Position numbers and translations under genes: made by a program. The notes under the pieces were generated by a model, which saw nothing but the letters and a program-made list of their open reading frames with translations, was not told where the DNA came from and did not search any database. A stretch of DNA of 28,204 nt from Zancudomyces culisetae. Taxonomy: Eukaryota; Kickxellomycota; Harpellomycetes; Harpellales; Legeriomycetaceae. How positions within the stretch are numbered: position 1 is the first letter of the stretch; every line of letters begins with the position of its first letter. The stretch is taken from the NCBI GenBank assembly GCA_001969505.1, contig LSSK01000125.1, positions 1 through 28,204 on the forward strand. Reading direction: 5' to 3'. Below, in pieces: positions 22,701 to 28,204 of the stretch.

Positions 22701-24147
22701 CAGATCCTCTGTATCCATACTTGAGCATAGTGCTCTGAGTTCTTCCAATGTCATAACCTATTGTTGCATTTGTGGATTTAGATGCCTCACCCTTTCCAGC
22801 ACTGCCATCACCACTATTGGTAGAATAAGCTGGCCCAGAAACAACCCATGATGCCGTTGGTAGATATGAATATCCTGCAGATATCGTTTCTAATGGCACT
22901 AGCCTTGCTATTTTCTGCTGAACTTCGTCAAACTTTCTGATAAACGCTGATGATAGCTTTTTAATGAGACCAATCAGAGTACTGCTTTGCTTTTCCCCGT
23001 TCTGGGCAAGAGGCTCAGGATTGAACTCCCTCTGCGAACTCTTGTTGACAAAAAAGCCTTTTCTGTGCGCTGTGATATAGTATTTTTCACCTTCCAGAGT
23101 AGTAAGCTCCAAGTACATTATATCCCCCTTTTGAACTCGGTTTCTGGGGACTGGGTTCCATCCAGAAATAATTATTTCTCTCACACAGGCTGCAGTTTGC
23201 AGTCTTTCCCGGTACTCTTGCGTACCAAGTACTTTTAGGCTTGGCTCCTTTCCTGGTTTGTAATCATTCAACCCCAGTATTCTGTTGACTGCCCTGGCCC
23301 TTTCCTTTATTAAGTCTTGGTCCTCTTTTCCGGCTCCCTCTCCCGCCGTTGTTACAGTTGAACCTTTCTTTTTACCTTTTCCGCTGCTAAAATTGTCACT
23401 TCCCACACCATTTGCCTTTCCAAATGACTGCTTCTTGCCGCCAATTGACCTGAACTGGGTCTGCCCATGCTTCTTTTTTTTCTTTCCACCAGCGCCTTCA
23501 TCCTTTTTCCTGTTACCATTCTCCGAAGTGCTTATGATGTCATTGATTTTGTCATTTAACACTGGAAACAAAGTGTATCCACTATCTATTGCCACCATTC
23601 CCTCGTTGGTGACGTTGGCGCCACCAATGATATCTCGGAGCCTTGTCAGTTGAATTCTTACCTCGCGCTCGTTATAATCCTTCTCTGAAATCCCCAGTAC
23701 AACATTTCCTTCTTCATCCTTTACACCATTCTCAACGGTCTTGCCCTCCCCCTCAGATATTATTTTCTGTTCGACTATTTGCATTGCCTCAGCAAAAGTC
23801 AAGCTCTCTAGTAACTTTTTTCCCGAGCATTCTAAATCAAAACAACTATATTCCATGGTATCCGGGTATTGGAATACAGCTTGTTTAATCTCTGAAATCA
23901 TTTCTGCTCCAGTTAGCTTCAAGTATATAGCGCTTTTATTTGGAGAAATTACTTTTACTCTAAATCCCTGTCCCTCCTCCTCCTCTTCAGTCTCTACTTC
24001 AGGACCCTGTCCACCCTCTATTTCACCTTTAACGTGCTCAAGTTCCACGCTACTGGCCTGCTCCAGGACTGTTGAGTCGTTTTCGTTTTGCTTTTGAGCT
24101 TTGCTTTCCTCCCCCATATTTGCTCTGTTTTGCTCAGTTGCTGACAT
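19741..24147 (-). CDS. CLU1: Clustered mitochondria protein Clu1 (Tif31), 1468 aa
   Basis: An uninterrupted frame of 1468 codons, longer than S. cerevisiae Clu1 (about 1277 aa). Order of parts: acidic N-terminus (VETEEEEEG, about 51-59); ubiquitin-like CLU-N domain (about 63-135); Lys/Gly-rich low-complexity insert (about 211-270); conserved block with WNPVPRNRVQKGDIMYLEL (about 325-390); Clu domain (about 460-720, with FNEAAVSGAMAI and the IDYRGERVVAQTIVPGIL segment); central eIF3-p135-like region (about 720-1010); a short poly-Gln run near residue 1119; TPR-type helical repeats (about 1125-1330); and a Lys-rich tail (KKTNKKKRSK). Known role: a cytosolic RNA-binding protein, homologous to animal CLUH, that controls mitochondrial distribution and translation of mRNAs for mitochondrial proteins and is found substoichiometrically with eIF3. 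The start at 24147 is the first ATG; a second in-frame ATG follows ten codons later. Confidence 0.95.
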   Translation of the reverse strand: MSATEQNRANMGEESKAQKQNENDSTVLEQASSVELEHVKGEIEGGQGPEVETEEEEEGQGFRVKVISPNKSAIYLKLTGAEMISEIKQAVFQYPDTMEYSCFDLECSGKKLLESLTFAEAMQIVEQKIISEGEGKTVENGVKDEEGNVVLGISEKDYNEREVRIQLTRLRDIIGGANVTNEGMVAIDSGYTLFPVLNDKINDIISTSENGNRKKDEGAGGKKKKKHGQTQFRSIGGKKQSFGKANGVGSDNFSSGKGKKKGSTVTTAGEGAGKEDQDLIKERARAVNRILGLNDYKPGKEPSLKVLGTQEYRERLQTAACVREIIISGWNPVPRNRVQKGDIMYLELTTLEGEKYYITAHRKGFFVNKSSQREFNPEPLAQNGEKQSSTLIGLIKKLSSAFIRKFDEVQQKIARLVPLETISAGYSYLPTASWVVSGPAYSTNSGDGSAGKGEASKSTNATIGYDIGRTQSTMLKYGYRGSEAIRDWNEELQSIKELSEANEASIQSTQLLNWQNEFNEAAVSGAMAILEDDVMPLNIGMASADEKEEGEEAGGVSTEDDPEQYIYLRENIFFSKANDSRDLFSTIGGKEAAYIAASKDVEGVKLINGITENNSLYTLGTAVIDYRGERVVAQTIVPGILKRNDNSGDDAGDSIISYGSVAGGMKIQSNPEFHKLLEPVANQLKLKPRTIMDGEGTIHELYTSIDVKGIKGTDGRNYLVDCYRLFPVDSEFYKQHCVEEKNAGDENSYPHHLVLLRYELLSSYWDHCVQAQVKDILTQQEKSEDQAESKQVEDSDREKELLSKILLNQDCYVDIKTTELNEEFNRKVFDADKPVVDLVSQYLNNEVIPKFVDEISERAPSSDAAAKTTETAATNLMTPIDGKSLTKYMHNRGINMRYLGKVATLLLPTLSENTNINAGIFGLVVREMVVRAIKKLLQACFKNEPDYTEHADIFCKFVNILFNSTSQQPQVQAEALQLLNEIASQVYKRFRFDLNSLGSDWNEKFVLSHKRIMLREICLKLGVQLSLSTIIAALDDATNNDAENQEQQVSNDFKVYVSADDVLNFVPIVKHANFPINFPHEKVEFAKNLIFNSINAAPSESNAENAESSEEMALKEQQQQQQRTLGLSLIHDLCVMHETRYGHLHPLTGKFYADLSSIYHEISNLDVAIELMQQAIVTSEKSLGNDDAETIYNYLNYALYLHESSILAAAAREDAEAAEKTKSGSTQTSTPAASIDPAILSASAVVFATHALELWSLIGTLNYPVLAIIYSNIAAIYQQIYSLTARYSSIPLTSNNQSLKYLNSAISFFNLAYKLRLDIYGDSHLLTASSLLNLAKSVAATGDFKAAMNHAKSAHTIYSSLLPESDLRVKESELWLNRLTALAVESAKFAKLSSAANVPLASIPASSSETPVSLSSNKNTSTPGKKSSTNTAPLSSDKMTIDDIYNFVVGKGSSPSNRKKTNKKKRSK

Positions 24148-25265
24148 TCTTTTCCCCCGCGATTTTCAGTGAAGTTAATTGTTCAGTTGAATCTATATAG
24201 CAGTCGTAGCTCTCTTTCTTTTACTACTGGTTTTGTTTATGCTTTCTTTGCTATCCCCCTATTATTTCTTCTCTATGTGTAAAGTTCTTATTTTCCTTTA
24301 TCTAGAAACGAGTAAAATGATGGGTACCTTTTTTTTTTGATTTCTTGGTGGGACTTATTTTTTACGTGCATTTTTATTTTATTCTGATTTCTCAAATATG
24401 ATTTGCTAGTGTATCTTGGTTTATTTGCTTTACTGATTCAATTCCAAAAAAAAATTTTTATTCCCCCTACACCCCCCTCCTGTACCTGAATCAAAGCAAG
24501 TTCAGGTTTTGGGTTTTAGATTAATTTATTTTTGCCACTGCTGTATGTTTGCTATTCACCCAATCTTGAATCAACGATAATACTTTTGCTGATACCTAAC
24601 CATATCAAGTGGCGAAAATATTTTTTTTCTTAGTTCAAATTGGAATTGTAGTTGTAGCTTATATCCTGAAATTTACATATTTCAGCATACCTGAGCGTAT
24701 CTGTGCTTAATATGTTTCTTCATCTCACTTTCCTTGTACTTTACCTTACTTTTATTTTACTCCACCTCACTCCACTCTTGGCGTTTGATCAAAAACTAAA
24801 CACCAACCAATAAAAGAGGGAAAGGGAATGTACTCTTTAATGGGGGGTAGGACGATCATGGCAGTTGTTCTTTTTTTTCTGAGAGATTGGTATCAATGAT
24901 TCAGATAAACGTCTCAGACAAAGTATGCGAAATATTGAGGAGCAACTATAGTCTTATCCATCAACCATTGATTTGGATTGATTTCTGGGTGGGGTTTGCA
25001 TGACCAACACACAGATCGAGTAGTTTGTGCTAAAACTATTGGATGTAGTACATTTCAAGTCTATTTATTTCCAATTTTTCCGTTATTTTAGCCTGTACAT
25101 TCTTTATTCTAACCTATTAGCGCTTTTAATCACTACAACTTGTGGATTGAGTTAAAAATCAAAGCCAACCCCCCAAATTCCATCAATGTTCTCCAACTTG
25201 ACCACCAAAGAATTAATGCAAACAAAGAAACAAAGAAAAATTGCAAGACACATTATTTAACCAGC
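24148..25265. promoter_or_regulatory. divergent promoter region of CLU1 and the SCLY-like gene
   Basis: About 1.1 kb without a gene. It has poly-T/poly-A runs that would exclude nucleosomes (24331-24340, 24446-24459, 24871-24880), and three CCCCT motifs (24255-24260, 24463-24468, 24472-24478) that resemble stress-response elements read on either strand. It also has an inverted repeat (listed separately). The plus-strand ATG at 25266 is preceded in frame only by a TTG at 25140, so no upstream ATG start is available in that frame. Confidence 0.45.
24484..24507. promoter_or_regulatory. inverted repeat ACCTGAA-N10-TTCAGGT
   Basis: Seven-base perfect arms separated by ten bases lie about 340 bases upstream of CLU1 and 760 bases upstream of the SCLY-like gene, immediately beside the C-rich tract. 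A spaced inverted repeat is a common form of dimer-binding site. No factor can be named. Confidence 0.3.
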
Positions 25266-26718
25266 ATGAGTTCAAATCTGTACTTCGATTATCAGGCTAC
25301 GACTCCGGTAGATCCATCTGTTTCAAAAGTCATATATGATTCTTTAAAATCCGACTGGGGAAATCCCAGTTCACCTCACGAATTTGGCATTAAAGCAAAG
25401 CTAACCATCGAAAATGCAAGAAAACAAGTGGGACAGCTAATAAATTCCAAAGCAACCGATATAATCTTCACATCAGGTGGAACTGAAAGCAATAATATTG
25501 CATTGTTTTCAGGCTTAGAACACTGGAAGGTGCAAAATTTGAAAAAATCAAATAAGGCGCTTCCCCATTATATAATTTCGAATGTGGAGCATCCAGCTGT
25601 GGCGGAACCTGTCAAAAAAATGGTATCTGACGGTCTAGTCACAGTTTCGTACTTGTCAACAAACAAAGATGGAACGGTAGATACGGACGGCATCAGTATG
25701 GAGCTTATGAAGCATCCAAACACCATTATGATCAGCGTAATGCTTGTAAACAATGAAACCGGTGTAATAAACAATATAAAGCGTCTTGTACAATTGGTCA
25801 GGGAGTTTGAACAAGGTCGAGAACGGATGGGTTGTGGTAGGAGTTCCGGCAATAGAATTTTTGTACATACTGATGCTGCCCAGGCTATTGGTAAAATACA
25901 CGTAAATGTGGTAGATTTGGATATAGACTACCTGACTATTGTGGGCCACAAGGTATATGGGCCCAGAATCGGCGCTCTTTATGCAAAAAATACGGGGATA
26001 GAAACACCAGTTTTTCCTATTGTATTTGGTGCTGGCCAAGAACGAGGATACAGACCAGGGACGGAAAACACACCAATGATTGCGGGCTTGGGAAAGGTAA
26101 GTATCTACATTATCAAAAATCTTTATTTTTTCTTCTTGGGGTTTGCCTTTGATGGTATTCTCTATTTCAAATCCCCCCCCCCCTCCGGGAGGTACTGAAC
26201 ATACACTCATAAATTAGGCTTGTGAAATTCTCAGTACAAATAATGATATGTTCTTCAGGCACTATTCGGAACTTACATCTCGATTTACAGACTTGATTGT
26301 TGAGTCGAACCCTCTGCCATCCGTGTTCAAAATATTGTTTTTTGGTGATGTAAAAAACAAATGCAAGGTTATACCAAATACAGTGAATTTTTCTTTAGTG
26401 TATCTCAGTGGAAATCATGCTAACGATAAGGAAGAAAGAGTTGTTTCTAGCCTACAAGATCCGAGAAAACTTGGCCTTCTATTGGATTTGGTTACAAAGC
26501 TGGCAGAAAATGGTATATTTATTGGTAGAGGCTCCGCATGTCACTCTGGAATCAGTAAGCCATCGCCTGTTCTAACCGCCATGGGCGTGGATAATGATAC
26601 TGCGCTAACTTCGCTAAGATTCAGTGTCGGTCGCGAGACCAGTGCATCGGATGTCGACATCTTTGTGTCTGTGTACTGGAAAATAGTGTATGAGTTTTAT
26701 AATGCTTTCCTGAAATAG
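25266..26718 (+). CDS. selenocysteine lyase-type class-V aminotransferase (cysteine desulfurase family), two exons
   Basis: Exons 25266-26096 and 26218-26718 give 443 aa, almost the length of human SCLY (445 aa). The match to SCLY is close and extends beyond general NifS motifs: FDYQATTPVDP, WGNPSSP, IIFTSGGTESNN, DYLTIVGHKVYGPRIGALY and QERGYRPGTENTPMIAGLGK. Lys229 (GHK) should bind PLP, His109 should stack on the ring, and Asp203 and Gln206 should contact the cofactor. Cys385 (GSACHSG) is the catalytic cysteine. The reaction would be release of selenium or sulfur from selenocysteine or cysteine, giving alanine. At the place of human Asp146 (VEHDS), reported to give selenium selectivity, there is Pro110 (VEHPA), so strict selenium specificity is doubtful. 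No mitochondrial presequence is apparent, unlike Nfs1. The start is the first ATG in frame and opens directly into the conserved YFDYQATTP segment. Confidence 0.9.
26097..26217 (+). other. intron of the SCLY-like gene (121 nt)
   Basis: Donor GTAAGT, acceptor ATTAG. Splicing joins GLGK to ACEILSTNND in phase 0, which aligns with GLGKAAELVTQN of SCLY. TACTGAAC at 26193-26200 is the likely branch site. The intron has an 11-C run (26173-26183) and the small GC-rich palindrome CCTCC-G-GGAGG (26182-26192) just before it. Confidence 0.93.
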
Positions 26719-27369
26719 TTTTGTGGAGAAGATTGTAATTCTATACCAGATACACTACCTTATGTGTATTTGTGCAAAAGACAAATCTAGTGTGGAAATG
26801 CACATATATACAAAACTGCTTTGTTGATGTAACTTAAAGGTTTTGATATAGTGAGATATTAAATATCGCCACTACTAGCCAGTTGGACTTGTCTTTTTTC
26901 ACAGAACAGCTAGATTTACAGTTATTATCAAAGTCAAAGATCTGTTTTAATGGATCATGTGTTGAATAATAGCACCTCGCTACCCCATGCATTTCCTTTT
27001 GCCAACTTGAAAAAATAAGTGTTTTTTGCTCGATGTGTTGATCCGCTTACAGATCCGTCCAATTGGGTGTATTTAACTTTTATTGGCTCTTTTGGAGCTT
27101 TTTTCTCATCCCATTCATTTACAATTGCCGCTATTTACCGCTTCCGTTATTTTATTGTACCACTAAGAGCTCACAATTGCTTTATGTTTAACAAAAAAAT
27201 AAAATACATATATAAGGTTCGTTAGGTAGAAATTTCACTGATCTGCTTGCTTTTTGACATTCTCCAAAGATAGTTTAAAAGGTACAGGTAACATACAGAA
27301 TAAACCAGCTAAGGAATGACAAAAAATCATTATTTTTCACAAAACCATTGAATAAATCACGGTTCACCA
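26719..27369. other. intergenic region after the SCLY-like gene
   Basis: No convincing gene. TATATA-type sequence near 26803-26811 may help 3' processing. A frame from ATG 26950 reads 22 codons to TAA at 27016 and then stays open for 68 more codons to 27225. Its Phe-rich content follows from T-rich DNA, so I do not call it a gene. Confidence 0.5.
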
Positions 27370-28204
27370 ATGTATAATTTTGTTCCAATCATACACATAT
27401 CTGATTCTCAAAATCAAGCGGAGGAAAAGGTAAGAAGACTAACTTGTTAATAAAACGAAATTCATCTCTACTTGAACGCTAGAAATATAGAAAAAATAAA
27501 ATGTGCTGAAAATTACAGCTTAGCAGTGAGGAAATATGGAGTGATTTGGATTTTCTTGGAGCCTGGAACGAACTTACTACTGATTTCAAGGTAATTGTTC
27601 GAATTATGGAGGGGAGTTATATATTTTTGATTTTTAGCTTATTTAGAGTATGGGTTTCTTTTGACAGAAATTGTCACATGCTTTATACAAAATGTAAAAT
27701 GTAGACCCACAACAACCTGGAAATGACTTTGGATTCAAACCGTCATGATATCAGCTCCAATGTTCCAATATGGTATTGTCTTGATTTTGATGCATACACG
27801 TGTATATTGTATATACAACTATTATATATTTTTATTTACACTAACTGTATTATCCTCTAATTAGTAACTTAGGGAATGGTTCTTTTATTTCTCAGTCAAG
27901 TAAAATAGTAAGTATTTTACATGTATTTACTTGAACATAGAATTTTTTCAACTAAGTAGCAAGTACTAAATGACACGTTATTTTATTTTTAGGGTAGAAA
28001 TGGCATAGCTTCACTAATTATACTTGGTATATAAAATGTGTTGAGGCTGTATTTTAAGTAGTGGATGTTGATCAGAGTGTGGTCTTTTTTTTCTATTAAA
28101 AAAACAATTATATAATTAAATAGGCTTACCGGTCTTTAGCACGCCACCATCCAGTTCAAGAACACCCCGCACTGTATGTGTTTTATCGAGTTATATCTAT
28201 AAAA
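27370..28204 (+). CDS. candidate short-exon gene of unknown function, partial at the right edge
   Basis: Tentative model: exons 27370-27429, 27519-27590, 27668-27693, 27865-27907, 27993-28026 and 28140 to beyond the window, about 86 codons so far. The ATG has an in-frame TGA seven codons upstream. Donors are GTAAGA, GTAATT, GTAAAA, GTAAGT and GTATAT; acceptors are ACAG, ACAG, TTAG, TTAG and TTAG. All junction phases agree, and two introns have good branch sites (CTAAC at 27841-27845, TACTAAA at 27964-27970). Exon 2 reads SSEEIWSDLDFLGAWNEL, the last fragment reads HHPVQEHPALYVFYRV. I recognise no family. Chance is a serious alternative because the exons are short. If only the first two introns are real, a 53-aa product ends at 27697. 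The last exon could also be read on the minus strand. Confidence 0.27.

Noticed and set aside
25140-25265. N-terminal extension of the SCLY-like protein from a TTG at 25140
   Set aside because: Nuclear genes start at ATG with rare exceptions. The ATG at 25266 opens directly into the conserved family start, and the extension does not look like a mitochondrial presequence.
28110-28204. Minus-strand reading at the right edge, VRGVLELDGGVLKTG followed by a GTAAGC donor-like site
   Set aside because: The frame has stops close on both sides (TAA upstream and a TAA soon after), no family matches, and it overlaps the plus-strand candidate exon. The window ends too soon to decide.

Overview
This window looks like a piece of a yeast (Saccharomycotina) nuclear scaffold. 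The reasons are AT-rich intergenic DNA, long ORFs broken by a few short GT-AG introns, TACTAAC-like branch sites, and three recognisable fungal genes: NMA111, GFA1 and CLU1. CUG codons sit at conserved leucines of GFA1 (18715-18717 and 18826-18828), so CUG reads as Leu and CUG-Ser or CUG-Ala lineages are unlikely. GFA1 intron 1 places TACTAAT only a few bases before its 3' AG, an arrangement known from Yarrowia and Dipodascaceae-type yeasts. With introns in three of the four recognised genes, this suggests an intron-bearing, early-branching lineage, but I cannot name the species.

Layout from left to right. At 247-6981 (+) lies an intronless gene for a 2244-aa protein. It has several ASH/MSP/Hydin-like beta domains and a low-complexity tail rich in microsatellites. 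At 7459-10959 (-) lies NMA111, an HtrA-family nuclear protease, with one intron. Its first exon and promoter appear twice (10008-11221 and 11259-12473) on either side of a 37-N assembly gap, about 1% diverged. This is almost certainly two haplotypes left at adjoining contig ends, not a real tandem duplication. A gene-poor stretch of about 4.5 kb follows (12474-17019), holding microsatellites and short inverted repeats. GFA1 (17020-19563, +, three exons) makes glucosamine-6-phosphate. It converges on CLU1 (19741-24147, -), the clustered-mitochondria protein. A divergent 1.1-kb promoter region separates CLU1 from a two-exon class-V aminotransferase (25266-26718, +) that is clearly of the selenocysteine lyase type. 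The right edge (27370-28204, +) may hold the start of an unidentified gene made of short exons.

The genes are independent eukaryotic transcription units, not a cluster with a shared job. The most notable points are the giant ASH-repeat protein in a yeast, the SCLY-type enzyme with Pro where human SCLY has its selenium-selecting Asp, the haplotype duplication at the gap, and the possible short-exon gene at the right edge.
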